Virus record (IMG/VR): IMGVR_UViG_3300032331_000486
Span: 1 to 64,000 of that record
DNA: 64,000 nucleotides
From: a virus
Direction: 5' to 3' (one strand)
Notes under the pieces: model-generated
Told to the model about the DNA's origin: nothing
Database searches by the model: none
The model's input: the letters and a program-made list of their open reading frames with translations, nothing else
Made by a program: the position numbers and the translations under genes
Shown here: positions 45,515 to 54,178 of the stretch, piece after piece
Layout: every line of letters starts with the position of its first letter
Position numbering within the stretch: the first letter of the stretch is position 1

Positions 45515-45515
45515 A

Positions 45516-45947
45516 TCATTGTCCTAAGTTCAAAACAATCCGCCTGCCGCCGGACTTGAGCTTGTACTCTTTGAACCCCATGCCGGGCATCGGGGGCTTC
45601 TTAGAGATGGCGTGGAATAAAGTACTTATTGCCGGATCCTCAAACTCTGTGACCAGCATGTTCATACCCATTTTCTTGGCATAGACCACATACTGTTTAC
45701 TGTTTTCTACAAAGTTACGGGCTTTGTCGGCGTTCAAAGCTTTAAAGAATCCTTGGCCTTTATCCCCTTTATGAAGGATAAAGATCGTATTACCAATTTG
45801 TTTTACATCTGTATTGGGCTGGGTCATCTCGGTCAGCATGGCTGGGAATGCCACTTTAGGCGAATGTTGGGAGCGAGTGTTCTCCAACGCGATATGAGCT
45901 ATCTCAGCGTTGTTGAGCTTTTTCTCCTTGCTGTCCACCATTGCCAT
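45516..45947 (-). CDS. GNAT-like acyltransferase candidate (T7 gp13-like position)
   Basis: The 143-residue product contains IGNTIFILHKGDKGQGFFKA, DKARNFVENSKQYVVYAKKM, GMNMLVTEFEDPAISTLFHA and a final strand (GFKEYKLKSGGRRIVLNLG). The succession of central strands, a helix, then strand-helix-strand resembles a GNAT N-acyltransferase fold. T7 gp13, an internal-core assembly protein, has a comparable fold and size. It lies 1 nt after the ketoacyl synthase gene, so an acyl-transfer role using ACP-bound chains is attractive but unproven; no unambiguous acyl-CoA P-loop (Q/RxxGxG/A) is visible. Confidence 0.45.
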   Translation of the reverse strand: MAMVDSKEKKLNNAEIAHIALENTRSQHSPKVAFPAMLTEMTQPNTDVKQIGNTIFILHKGDKGQGFFKALNADKARNFVENSKQYVVYAKKMGMNMLVTEFEDPAISTLFHAISKKPPMPGMGFKEYKLKSGGRRIVLNLGQ

Positions 45948-45948
45948 A

Positions 45949-47037
45949 CTAGATCTCCAGAATTGCTGCAGAATACACGTTACCCATGCCAGCGGCCAAG
46001 CTGAGAATCAACCCACCGGGGTTAGACTCATCATAGGAAAGAAATTGGTTGTCATGTGTTGTGCGGTTTTCTATCTTTGGCACAACGCCACGTTTTAAAT
46101 CATCAATTAGCAAACATGTCTCGAGCAAGCCACTGGCGCCCATAGTGTGGCCGATTTTAGCCTTGTATGACGTTGCAATGTAACCCCCTAAACAGTAATT
46201 TAAAGCGGCTTTTTCAGCTACGTTATTGGAACTTGTTCCAGTGCCATGGGTTTTGACCACTTTAATCTGTTCGGCGGTAGCGCCAGAAACATGCAAAGCA
46301 CCCTCAATAGAACGCACAAACCCCTGCCCGTCCTCTCGCTGGCCGATAGCATTTGAATGATCCTCGCTAGCCGTATACGCCCCTTTGAGGGTGGCCAACG
46401 GGTTGTCTGAGTCAGCCTCAAACACCGCCAGTACAGCGCCTTGGCCAACTCTGAAGCCATAGTTAGTGTCATCAAACGCTGATGGTAATACGCCACGCTC
46501 CTCTTCTTTTTGAGACAAGGACGCTCTAGCCTCACCAAAGAACTCCAGCACCGCGTTTGATACGGCATCCTCAACCGACAGAACTACTACTCTTTTAAAC
46601 CCGTAGTGGTTGATGAGGGTTTGGACGTCCATGAGGGCTTTGAGGCTTGACGCACAGGCCGTGGCATCGGTAACAACATGATCCGTAGCACCCAGAGCTT
46701 GGGCCGTTCTTCCAGCGTAGACCTGAGTAAGGGAAAAGGGGAGGAACTTGTATTCATAGGACAACCTTGTAGGCTTCTTAGAGCGTGGGTTAATTCCGGC
46801 AAAGTGGGCGTTACCCGAAGCAAGAATAAATGCAGTCTTGCCAACGCGGTTCTCTCGTAGGTATTTGACCAGCTCAGGATCTAAGACTTTCTCGGCCAAG
46901 CGGTGAGGAGCGTAAAACATCCCAGTACTCACGCGGGCGTATGTTTCTGGAAACCAGTGAACTCTCTGAGGAAACGGTCCCTCCATGAGTTCAACCGTAG
47001 TTGAGTAAGCCGTCCGGTAGTGGGTTAGGTGGATCAT
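45949..47037 (-). CDS. Beta-ketoacyl-ACP synthase-like enzyme
   Basis: The start is the ATG overlapping the ACP-like stop (ATGA), giving 362 residues. The thiolase-fold condensing-enzyme motifs are complete: the active-site Cys128 in DATACASSLKAL, His264 in VKTHGTGTSSNN, Lys292 and His297 in YKAKIGHTMGASGLLE, and a Gly-rich C-terminus (SLAAGMGNVYSAAILE). This is the Cys-His-His-Lys set of FabF/FabB-type enzymes, which join malonyl-ACP to an acyl chain. The N-terminus is shorter than in FabF (about 410 residues). It stands between tail and ejection genes, with an ACP-like gene directly before it. Confidence 0.85.
   Translation of the reverse strand: MIHLTHYRTAYSTTVELMEGPFPQRVHWFPETYARVSTGMFYAPHRLAEKVLDPELVKYLRENRVGKTAFILASGNAHFAGINPRSKKPTRLSYEYKFLPFSLTQVYAGRTAQALGATDHVVTDATACASSLKALMDVQTLINHYGFKRVVVLSVEDAVSNAVLEFFGEARASLSQKEEERGVLPSAFDDTNYGFRVGQGAVLAVFEADSDNPLATLKGAYTASEDHSNAIGQREDGQGFVRSIEGALHVSGATAEQIKVVKTHGTGTSSNNVAEKAALNYCLGGYIATSYKAKIGHTMGASGLLETCLLIDDLKRGVVPKIENRTTHDNQFLSYDESNPGGLILSLAAGMGNVYSAAILEI
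46227..46240. repeat. Dispersed palindrome copy TGGAACTTGTTCCA
   Basis: An exact 14-bp copy in the ketoacyl synthase gene, encoding GTSSN at the catalytic HGTGTSSNN motif on minus. Confidence 0.55.
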
Positions 47038-47315
47038 TTGATCTGCTCCAAAGCCCATTCCATAGACTCAGGATCGCGCGTCTTGTGCAGCTGGATAAAG
47101 TCATACAGCTCATCTACAGTCTCAGGCTGGAACTCTTTGGATATCTCGTCTGGGATGTCATAGATCATGCCCATAAACATACCGATCATCAGCATGTCTA
47201 GGGAGTCAAAGCAAGTCTCCTCGAACCTCTCATCCATCCGCTCAATAGGGACGAACTCATGGTGAGCCGGGCGGGCGACTCTGGCTACTTTGTTAAGCAG
47301 TTCTATAAAGTTCAT
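47034..47315 (-). CDS. Acyl carrier protein-like
   Basis: The 93-residue acidic helical protein holds FEETCFDSLDMLMIGMFMGM, where Asp-Ser-Leu (Ser38) is the usual 4'-phosphopantetheine attachment motif of ACPs. The C-terminus (DEISKEFQPETVDELYDFIQ) matches ACP helices III-IV with the typical T-V-x-E/D-L-x-x-F pattern. The N-terminal 20 residues are less typical. It overlaps the ketoacyl synthase gene by ATGA. A host phosphopantetheinyl transferase would have to charge it. Confidence 0.75.
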   Translation of the reverse strand: MNFIELLNKVARVARPAHHEFVPIERMDERFEETCFDSLDMLMIGMFMGMIYDIPDEISKEFQPETVDELYDFIQLHKTRDPESMEWALEQIK

Positions 47316-47662
47316 CCGACCTTCCAGTTTGTTCCATCTGAATATACAGGCGTTTTGACCGCCCCGCCTGTGGCTACGGTTGAACCAAATACCGGAGCTA
47401 AAGCATCAGACACAAACGCCCTAGCCCCAATTCCAGATGTAGCGGCGCTTGGAAGGGTTGTCACCGTATAAACGGTAAGGGCGGGGATTATCCCGCTGTC
47501 CGTACTTAGTTGATCCAATATGCCTTGTATTCGGTTGAAGTACAGGCGCAAGACATTATTAAACTGATTTTGGTATAGAGGGGAATACTCCTCCCCACCA
47601 AGAGGCAATGCTGGTGCCGCAATTTTATTTATTTCAGATTCAGAGGTAACGATGTATGTCAT
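47312..47662 (-). CDS. Small virion/tail-type protein
   Basis: The 116-residue product (MTYIVTSESEINKIAAPALP) has a helical middle (YQNQFNNVLRLYFNRIQGIL) and a C-terminal Gly/Thr beta region ending VYSDGTNWKVG. That ending is typical of tail-fibre or receptor-binding modules with a DGTNW turn. It sits between the tail protein and the ACP-like gene and overlaps both. A fibre-attachment role is possible. Confidence 0.55.
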   Translation of the reverse strand: MTYIVTSESEINKIAAPALPLGGEEYSPLYQNQFNNVLRLYFNRIQGILDQLSTDSGIIPALTVYTVTTLPSAATSGIGARAFVSDALAPVFGSTVATGGAVKTPVYSDGTNWKVG

Positions 47663-49794
47663 CGTCTGCCGTCCTGTCTAATGTCTAGACGGGGCGATCC
47701 TAGTTGCCAAGTTACTCCTGCGGCAGTAGACCTGACTTCCATAGCCATTTGACGGCCTCTAACCCTTGTATAGATCTGCCCCGTGAATTCTTCAATTGGA
47801 AGAATTGCCGTGCGGGTAATAGTGGCCGAGGCATCGCCACCTACAGACGCTGGGCTGTTATACCCAGAGCCTGAGTTCTGCATGGGCTTTAAGTACATAG
47901 TGACTTGCGGGCTAGTTGCCGTAGATCCTCTAAAGGTAATGTCTGGTACTACACGCCATATAAACCCAAACCTATCGCCGTCATCAATATCAAACTCAGC
48001 AGATGTGATGTAAGCCTCAATAGGTAGAGTCGTACCCGTAGTCTTATCGTCAACACCAATTTCATGGTTGACTAAGTTGTAGTCATAAGTGGCTCCAATT
48101 GGGTAATCGCTTAGACCAGAATCCAGCCATGCTGTTCTGCCCATAGAGCCGTAATACCAAACGCCAGTACCGCCTTTGCCGTCTGGTTCAAGGTAGTTAT
48201 AGACAACATAAGAGTCAACCACGGTAGAGTCTAAAGAACAGTAGAACCACCAGATTTCATTAAAGCCCTCGTTAGTTCCAGACACAACTTGGTCAAACTG
48301 GTCTTTGTTTATGTTTTCAAAAACGTGCTGGCGCAGATCACAAGACAAGGTTTGAGTGCGTCCATCGTATTTATAGAACTTATCTACGCCCATCCAGTAC
48401 GCCACGCCACCAGCGTAGCCCACGGCATTTTCTCCAGCGATAGATACGTTATCACCAACCAGTTGAGAACCCCACACCACGGGAGCGCCTACATACTGGA
48501 GAGAATAAAGGGATGAATCAGTCCATACCAATATCTCTTGTCGGGCTTGCATGGCCGTAACAATCTCAGAACCGTGAGACAGACGAAGATCACCAGCTGT
48601 ATTAGTGGCGGCGGGAGTCCATTCCACTACGGATTCTTGGTTAGACCAACGGATCTGCATGGGGTCTTGAGTAGTCGATCCAAGTGCGTTACATCCAAAA
48701 GCAAACACATATCTGCTTGTATCAGAGACAAGAATAAAGTTTTGCACCGTAGGACAGGCGGATGCGCTGGCTAGGCTGGCAATGTTTATACCTCTTGAAG
48801 ATACAGAATGAGTGCCAGATTGAACGCCTGTTGTGATTATGTTTGCTCCACCAAAAGTAGCTGTCAGGTTGCAAGTAGCCCCAGAAGAGTTAGCAACATA
48901 ATAAACAGTACCTACAGACAATCCTGTGGGTAAAGCGCCTGTAGTGGTTAGCTGGATAACCGTGCCATTGGGAATAGCAGTCAAACTTCCAAACGTAACC
49001 ACAGCCGGACTAGCAATCGTTACTGTAAATGTAGATCCTGTTACGCCTAGATTGGCGTTCCATAAATAAATAGCACCACCCCTTGGGCCAAAGATTAGGT
49101 CTTGGCCAAAGTTACTTTGACTCCACAAGCGCATAGCGTCCGTAGATGCGGCACCAAAGCCCCATGTTCCATATCCCCATAGGCCAGTTCCCCAGCCGCT
49201 CAAAGGGACTGCATAGGCTGGGCCGGTGTTAATTTGATATTGAGCAATCACAGTTCCGCCGCCGGGTGATCCTGATGCGTCTGTGGCATTAGCCGTGGCT
49301 GAGACAGTAATGGTGTATGTGTTTACTGTAATGACAGTAACTTTGAACTCGCCGGTCAGCACAGCGGCAGTAATGTTTCCACCCAAACTAGTAATGCCTG
49401 CACCACTGAAAGTTACATAGTCGTTGGTTATGCATCCGTGCGCTGTGGCTGCAACGCTGATTACGCTAGAACTAGCCGTAGCCGTGAAAGGATTGGTTAA
49501 GGTGGCTGTAGCCCTGATCGGGGTTACATCGTTATAAACACCCCCACGCTCGATGTAGAACTTGAGGTTAGTGCCTACGCCAATCAGATTAAGAGCAGAA
49601 AGGGTTACCCAGTTCCACAGGGATCGACAAATCCCTAGAAACGTGTCAGTGGAGATGCGTTGCCAGCCGCCTATTTTCTCAGGTGTGCCTTGGCGGAAAC
49701 GGATTTTGTCGCAGTCGTACCAGCCGTTCTCATTGGTATAGCGAGTGTTCTCCTTATTGACCCCCGGCCTTAGAGCTAGTTTTTTTAGTGGCAT
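47659..49794 (-). CDS. Large tail protein (nozzle/stabilisation-type)
   Basis: The 711-residue product begins KKLALRPGVNKENTRYTNEN and GGWQRISTDTFLGICRSLWN, a start shared by large tail proteins of short-tailed phages such as the gp10-like packaged-DNA stabilisation family. The body is a repeated beta-strand pattern with an insertion rich in Thr/Ala/Ser (about 90-175 and 250-330), then Trp/Gly blades (LVGDNVSIAGENAVGYAGGV, then AYWMGVDKFYKYDGRTQTLS). A beta-propeller or nozzle that plugs the portal is likely. Confidence 0.65.
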   Translation of the reverse strand: MPLKKLALRPGVNKENTRYTNENGWYDCDKIRFRQGTPEKIGGWQRISTDTFLGICRSLWNWVTLSALNLIGVGTNLKFYIERGGVYNDVTPIRATATLTNPFTATASSSVISVAATAHGCITNDYVTFSGAGITSLGGNITAAVLTGEFKVTVITVNTYTITVSATANATDASGSPGGGTVIAQYQINTGPAYAVPLSGWGTGLWGYGTWGFGAASTDAMRLWSQSNFGQDLIFGPRGGAIYLWNANLGVTGSTFTVTIASPAVVTFGSLTAIPNGTVIQLTTTGALPTGLSVGTVYYVANSSGATCNLTATFGGANIITTGVQSGTHSVSSRGINIASLASASACPTVQNFILVSDTSRYVFAFGCNALGSTTQDPMQIRWSNQESVVEWTPAATNTAGDLRLSHGSEIVTAMQARQEILVWTDSSLYSLQYVGAPVVWGSQLVGDNVSIAGENAVGYAGGVAYWMGVDKFYKYDGRTQTLSCDLRQHVFENINKDQFDQVVSGTNEGFNEIWWFYCSLDSTVVDSYVVYNYLEPDGKGGTGVWYYGSMGRTAWLDSGLSDYPIGATYDYNLVNHEIGVDDKTTGTTLPIEAYITSAEFDIDDGDRFGFIWRVVPDITFRGSTATSPQVTMYLKPMQNSGSGYNSPASVGGDASATITRTAILPIEEFTGQIYTRVRGRQMAMEVRSTAAGVTWQLGSPRLDIRQDGRR

Positions 49795-49795
49795 A

Positions 49796-50248
49796 TTACT
49801 TTGTATGGTATTCGGCTTCTGTCCAAATGCCGGGTTTGTACTTGCCTTCTGGTTTGAAGATAGTCAGCGCTTGCTGACGCATCTCAGGCGCAAAACTGAT
49901 GTGCATCCAACGTCCGTACTCATGGATCATCTGGTCAAACTTAATTCCAGCCTTCAAAACAATCTGACATAGTTCGTGAGGAGTATGAGCAGAAGAAGAG
50001 CAATCAATAGCCCACCCGTCCATGTGACTGGATACTTTAGAGCCACCAACAGCCACATTAACATCGGGCAAGCGTAGCCAAGAATTAACACGAAGAGCGC
50101 CTGTGACATTGCGAACCTCCTCCATCTTTTGAGCAGCCGTCGTCATGTTCGCCAGTTGGCGCTCATCTGGCTGATTATTGATGTTTAAACGTATAGCAGT
50201 CTCGCTATAGGTTGCTTCATCAAGGGTAAAGTGTTCGGAGAGGTTCAT
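49796..50248 (-). CDS. Endolysin: M15-type D-Ala-D-Ala peptidase
   Basis: The 150-residue protein has the peptidase M15 metal-binding set: SSHMDGWAIDC (His75, Asp82), IHEYGRWMHISFAP (Glu110 and His116), after a helical N-terminus (LSEHFTLDEATYSETAIRLN). This is the same form as phage M15_3 enzymes, which cut stem-peptide cross-links. No signal peptide is seen; export would depend on the holin encoded directly upstream (4-nt overlap). Confidence 0.85.
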   Translation of the reverse strand: MNLSEHFTLDEATYSETAIRLNINNQPDERQLANMTTAAQKMEEVRNVTGALRVNSWLRLPDVNVAVGGSKVSSHMDGWAIDCSSSAHTPHELCQIVLKAGIKFDQMIHEYGRWMHISFAPEMRQQALTIFKPEGKYKPGIWTEAEYHTK

Positions 50249-50718
50249 TTCTTTTTCATCTCGGCAAGTTTCTCAACTGTTCGTCCACCAAAATATGCCC
50301 CCATTATCAGCATTCCCCACTGTCCTAGCAAGGTGACATACGCCTCATTAGCGTTTAAACCAAAGGCTGACATCATGGCAAACAGAAAGTAACCTATAAA
50401 GATGGCTACAAGGCTCATGGGACGAATATTTTTGGACAGCCAAGAGTCGCTAGTCATGTCCACATCCCAGCGCTTGGAGATGTTGTTGTCTTCGTTCTTC
50501 ATGGCATCTGCCGCCACTTTAGCCATCTCTAACTCTAACTCTGCGATTTTCTGAGCAGCAGCAGGGTCACCAGCAATAGCCTTGGCTACCGCTTCAACAG
50601 AATCACCAACGCCCAGCCGAGAAGCAATAGCACTAACAGCGGCACCACCCAGAGGGCCAGCAACGGCAGTAGCAAGAGTAGGCGCAATATTTTTAAGAAG
50701 ACCGAGTAGTTCATTCAT
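50245..50718 (-). CDS. Holin of the 3-TM/GTA-holin type
   Basis: The 157-residue product has an Ala/Gly-rich N-terminus (IAPTLATAVAGPLGGAAVSA) that may be amphipathic, a charged central part, then two hydrophobic segments (SLVAIFIGYFLFAMMSAFGL, near 105-125, and QWGMLIMGAYFGGRTVEKLA at 135-155). The IRPMSL start and the YFGGRTVEK end match the Holin_3TM family of phages and gene-transfer agents. It would permeabilise the inner membrane so the downstream endolysin can reach the wall. Confidence 0.8.
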   Translation of the reverse strand: MNELLGLLKNIAPTLATAVAGPLGGAAVSAIASRLGVGDSVEAVAKAIAGDPAAAQKIAELELEMAKVAADAMKNEDNNISKRWDVDMTSDSWLSKNIRPMSLVAIFIGYFLFAMMSAFGLNANEAYVTLLGQWGMLIMGAYFGGRTVEKLAEMKKK

Positions 50719-50882
50719 TTTGATTCTTTCAGTTCCCGTTTAAGTTTGCGTAACTCTTTCATCTCTTGCCGGAGCTGGGCTTTCATATACAAGGTTTCCA
50801 CATACGCCATCGAAGTAACTCCAACAATGATGCATATGGCTACTCCTATCAATATCCAGTAGACCAGCTTCGTAGTTGCCAC
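50715..50882 (-). CDS. Possible inner-membrane spanin (Rz-like)
   Basis: A 55-codon ORF starting at GTG (or within a few codons) has one transmembrane segment (LVYWILIGVAICIIVGVTSM) and a charged coil (RQEMKELRKLKRELKESK). The topology is that of short inner-membrane spanins. It overlaps the holin start by ATGA and the preceding gene's end. No lipoprotein partner (Rz1) is recognised. The start site is uncertain. Confidence 0.5.
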   Translation of the reverse strand: MATTKLVYWILIGVAICIIVGVTSMAYVETLYMKAQLRQEMKELRKLKRELKESK

Positions 50883-51535
50883 ATGAACCACCCAAAAAAC
50901 ATAGATATAAACACAACTGCGACCCCACTACTTACCAGCCCAATCAACTCAATCTCCTCTTGCTCTTGTTTCCACCTTGCCAGCCTAGTCCTGCGTATTG
51001 TTTCTGCTCTAGCCCATTCCTGTTCCCGCTCAATCTTTTGGTGCATTTTGAGGAATCTACTGTACAAGTCCTTCAACTCAGGCGGGGCGTAGACCATTGC
51101 CTCTCTAGTCTGCTCCATCAACTTCTCCAGTTGCAACTCAATCAATGCCCGCTCTATGGCTTTTTGACTGGTGTTTTGCGCTGGGTCATAGTTGGTTTTG
51201 CTTGTCTCCTCTAGTTCAAGGTAATGGTTGTTAATCTGTTGTTGCGTGTCAAAGAGGACTCCGAGGTTTGCACCAATCTCGCTGATGAGTTTGAGTTCGA
51301 GGTCTTCGTAAGACTGTTTGGCTTTGGCTGTTTTCTTTTGCGCCACAGGCTTGGACGGGGTGTCTGGCTCTGCTCGTTTAAACAGACCAATGAACCAGTC
51401 AAAGATACCTTTGATTGCCTTGACATCGCCAATGACTCCCTCAACGGTTTTCTTTGCGCCCTCAAGTTCCATACGCCCCTCATGGAGCATAGAACATCCC
51501 TGCTTAATAAAGCCAACAGCGGCTTGAGCCGCCAT
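50849..51535 (-). CDS. Coiled-coil protein with C-terminal membrane anchor, lysis locus
   Basis: The 228-residue product has a helical N-terminal half with charged segments (KRAEPDTPSKPVAQKKTAKA), a long coiled coil (QEWARAETIRRTRLARWKQE) and a C-terminal hydrophobic anchor (GLVSSGVAVVFISMFFGWFM). It lies at the start of the lysis genes. It could be a spanin-like or lysis-regulating protein. No family is recognised. Confidence 0.55.
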   Translation of the reverse strand: MAAQAAVGFIKQGCSMLHEGRMELEGAKKTVEGVIGDVKAIKGIFDWFIGLFKRAEPDTPSKPVAQKKTAKAKQSYEDLELKLISEIGANLGVLFDTQQQINNHYLELEETSKTNYDPAQNTSQKAIERALIELQLEKLMEQTREAMVYAPPELKDLYSRFLKMHQKIEREQEWARAETIRRTRLARWKQEQEEIELIGLVSSGVAVVFISMFFGWFMWQLRSWSTGY

Positions 51536-51559
51536 AAGTAGGGAGAATGGGTCAATGGC

Positions 51560-51715
51560 TTACTCCGCTGGCTCAGGCTTGGGCAACTGAGGTTCTACCT
51601 GACTACGCAACTTTGTGTACAACGGATGAGCGTTGGACTGGGTTGGTAATTGACCGATGATGTTGATAACGTCAACGGCTTCTTGTGCGGTCAGGGTGAT
51701 TGCAATGTCGCTCAT
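51560..51715 (-). CDS. Small protein near lysis locus, unknown
   Basis: The start is the ATG overlapping the upstream stop, giving 51 residues (MSDIAITLTAQEAVDVINII). It is acidic, with an amphipathic helix and a C-terminal Pro-rich tail. It resembles short phage proteins with an LTxQEAxxVxNxL pattern found near tail-fibre genes. Function is unknown. Confidence 0.5.
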   Translation of the reverse strand: MSDIAITLTAQEAVDVINIIGQLPTQSNAHPLYTKLRSQVEPQLPKPEPAE

Positions 51716-51927
51716 GCTGATGCATCCTCTAGCGGTGTCATGTTCTCGGTTGTCCAAAAATCTTTGGCAAGCATAATCTTTAGATGCTCTTTGTTACGAG
51801 CCAAGCAGTCTGCCCAATCTTCTGCTGTCATGCCTTCGGGCTTTCCAGCGTTGATAAGATTTACTGAGTCCATTGCGGCAGAGTAATGCTGTGCAATTTG
51901 TTCTGCGGTGATAGTAATTTCTGACAT
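51712..51927 (-). CDS. Small acidic phage protein, unknown
   Basis: The 71-residue product (MSEITITAEQIAQHYSAAMD) is acidic and helical, with KPEGMTAEDWADCLARNKEH in the middle. I associate this M-T-x-x-D-W pattern with small conserved phage proteins near fibre genes. It is ATGA-coupled to the next gene. Function is unknown. Confidence 0.55.
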   Translation of the reverse strand: MSEITITAEQIAQHYSAAMDSVNLINAGKPEGMTAEDWADCLARNKEHLKIMLAKDFWTTENMTPLEDASA

Positions 51928-51937
51928 GGTTTATTCC

Positions 51938-52099
51938 TTATGCAAGTTGTTCGTCTGTAGGTCTAGCCAATGTTGGATGTTCCCACTTGGCTATGTAATC
52001 GCCTTTGCCGTCAGAATCATTCTGAAGAGTGATGGTCGTCGAAAAGTCACGGTCTGTGACTTCGGGGTAGATTGCTCTAATTTTTGAAGCAAGAGACAT
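51938..52099 (-). CDS. XkdW-like small protein
   Basis: A 53-residue ORF (MSLASKIRAIYPEVTDRDFS, then TTITLQNDSDGKGDYIAKWE, ending PTDEQLA) matches the pattern of the small XkdW phage family: IRAIYPE, ITLQDDxDG, YIxxWxHP, PTDEQL. These genes often follow tail-fibre genes; the function is not clear. Confidence 0.65.
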   Translation of the reverse strand: MSLASKIRAIYPEVTDRDFSTTITLQNDSDGKGDYIAKWEHPTLARPTDEQLA

Positions 52100-52109
52100 T
52101 TTTTATTCC

Positions 52110-52790
52110 TTATGACAATTGTTGAATGTTGAGTGTGCAACTTTGCCCAACAAAATAACATTGGTTGCTTCCATTACCCCCAGAGTGATACCCATAAACA
52201 GATATAACATCATTTACAGCAAGCGTTCCACTCCAAGATGATGTTAATGTGTTTGAATAAGCATATGAGCCAGTAAAATCATTTTCTGCCCCGTTACTAA
52301 AAGAAGAGCCGTTTTTATAAATCCTAACAATCCACTGATTAGGTTGACCACCACTTGATTGCCTTTGATAAATGGTAGTTGTAATTGTGTACTGACCAGC
52401 AACTTGAATGGTGTACTGATTGCTTGCAAAACCAGACTTGTTGTCAAAAGTTGCGGAATTGAAAGGCACTTTTTGGTAAGTGCTATCACCAAAAGTTGAA
52501 GAGTCTGATGTAAGAATAATAGAGGCTTGAGCCAATGTTGTTGTTCTACCTGTACCGCCATTTGCAACAGGCAAAGTTCCTGTTACGCCAGTTGTAAGTG
52601 GTAACCCAGTAGCATTAGTCAACACCAAAGCAGATGGCGTACCTAATGCTGGAGTTGTTAGTGTTGGACTAGTCAGAGTCTTATTAGTAAGCGTCTGAGT
52701 ATCAGTTGTACCCACCACTGCACCAGCAGGATTACCTACTCCACCCGCAGGGAAGGTTACGCCATTTGTTCCGTCAATAATTGCTGTCAT
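52110..52790 (-). CDS. Tail fibre/appendage protein with C1q/TNF-like C-terminus
   Basis: The 226-residue product begins [17 protein letters not shown], has a low-complexity linker ([20 protein letters not shown]) and [14 protein letters not shown], the common fibre linker, then a beta-jelly-roll C-terminus ([34 protein letters not shown]) like the C1q/TNF folds used as receptor-binding tips. It lies among other fibre genes. A trimeric appendage is expected. Confidence 0.65.
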   Translation of the reverse strand: MTAIIDGTNGVTFPAGGVGNPAGAVVGTTDTQTLTNKTLTSPTLTTPALGTPSALVLTNATGLPLTTGVTGTLPVANGGTGRTTTLAQASIILTSDSSTFGDSTYQKVPFNSATFDNKSGFASNQYTIQVAGQYTITTTIYQRQSSGGQPNQWIVRIYKNGSSFSNGAENDFTGSYAYSNTLTSSWSGTLAVNDVISVYGYHSGGNGSNQCYFVGQSCTLNIQQLS

Positions 52791-54175
52791 TTAGCCTCCA
52801 AAGCCACGATTCGGGCGGTTAGTGCGTTGATTGTTTCGGCTTGTGTGTCGTTTATTGCTTTTAGTTCTTGTATAGCCGCTGTTAGTGTTGCTACTAGGAA
52901 TGATGTATCAACGCCTTGGTATTTAGGATTTCCATCATCATCTAATCCGTCTTTATCTCCTGTTACGCAATCAGGTACAACCGCTTGCAATTCGTGCGCT
53001 ATAAAACCTTGTCCATCAGTACCATCAGTTTTCCATTTGTATGTAACTGGTTTAAGTTGAGAAATTGTTGCCAGTGCATTTTGCATCGGCTGGATATTTT
53101 CTTTTAAGCGATAGTCGGATGATGTGTTGTATGCAATATTAGTTGTGCCGTTTTGAGTAATAGAACCAATAGCAGAGCCGTTATAACTAAACGCTTGATA
53201 ATAATTACCGCTAGGAGTTCCACTAGCATGACCAATGTAAACACCTGCTGACGAACTACCTGAAATGCCTACACCTTGAGCGGGAGTTGCTGTTGCAGAT
53301 GTAAACCCCACCAGCAAGTTACCGCTTGAGTCAAAACGACCACGCTCTGCGGATGTTGCGCTTGAAGTCGTATTAAATTTTAAATAACCTGCCTGTGAAC
53401 CACCGCCCACATTCTCAATAACAAATTCAATACCGCAGTAGTTGCTAAAACTACCAGCAGTTGCGTAAATATTACCAGCAGTCCCCGTGCTTCCATTTCT
53501 TATAAATTGCAACTGTTTAGATGTTGCGGTACTACTTGACCCAATGTCAACACCAGTAGTGGTAGTAAAGTTTGATGCAGTACCAGAATACGGTGTTGTA
53601 GCCCCCACCAGTAAGTTACCGCTAGTGTCAATAGTGGCTTGACGATTATTTCCATTTGTAGCAAAAACCAATGCGCCTTGGCTACGCATAACAAAATCAG
53701 AAGATGATGCACCGCTCAAAATAGATGAGCCATTACCCAAATAACCATAAACAGTTGAAGTGTTGTATTTCAGCGTAAGACCAACAGAAGCGGTTGAATC
53801 GTTAGATGCAATTTGTGCTGGCGCATTACCGCCAAGTACATCTAATTTGTAACTAGGCGTAACACCAATCCCCACATTCTGTGAAGAATCTATATAAACA
53901 GCATTAGTGCCATTAGTAGACAGGCCCAAAGAGTTAGCCGCTGGTAGATACATTCCATTACCAGTAACAGATGAGCCAGTAGGGTTAAACCTTGTGGCAG
54001 TTGCTACACCTGAGTTGGTAATGCCTGTCGTTGTTAGCGTTCCTGCTAATGTGGTGTTTTGTGAAGCGTCTATCGTGACTGCCGCTGTAGATGCAGTTTG
54101 TAGTTGCAAAATTCCCGAAGTATCGGCAGTTTGAACCAGCCCTGCGCTGGTGCTGGCATTTATGGTAGTCGTCAT
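52787..54175 (-). CDS. Tail fibre protein with S74 intramolecular chaperone
   Basis: The 462-residue product is a repetitive Gly/Ser/Asn-rich fibre shaft followed by the S74 domain: [20 protein letters not shown] (the typical S-D-x-R-L-K-x-N start), then [20 protein letters not shown] with QAVVP, and a C-terminal coiled coil ([20 protein letters not shown]). The S74 chaperone trimerises and cleaves itself off in known fibres. The shaft contains repeated S-S-G-N-L-L-V-G and D-S-S-Q-N-V-G-I-G motifs. Confidence 0.85.
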   Translation of the reverse strand: MTTTINASTSAGLVQTADTSGILQLQTASTAAVTIDASQNTTLAGTLTTTGITNSGVATATRFNPTGSSVTGNGMYLPAANSLGLSTNGTNAVYIDSSQNVGIGVTPSYKLDVLGGNAPAQIASNDSTASVGLTLKYNTSTVYGYLGNGSSILSGASSSDFVMRSQGALVFATNGNNRQATIDTSGNLLVGATTPYSGTASNFTTTTGVDIGSSSTATSKQLQFIRNGSTGTAGNIYATAGSFSNYCGIEFVIENVGGGSQAGYLKFNTTSSATSAERGRFDSSGNLLVGFTSATATPAQGVGISGSSSAGVYIGHASGTPSGNYYQAFSYNGSAIGSITQNGTTNIAYNTSSDYRLKENIQPMQNALATISQLKPVTYKWKTDGTDGQGFIAHELQAVVPDCVTGDKDGLDDDGNPKYQGVDTSFLVATLTAAIQELKAINDTQAETINALTARIVALEAK

Positions 54176-54178
54176 GTC

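Noticed and set aside
46218-46574. 118-codon minus-strand ORF in another frame of the ketoacyl synthase gene
   Set aside because: No plausible composition, start signal or family pattern; it is a shadow of a conserved enzyme gene.
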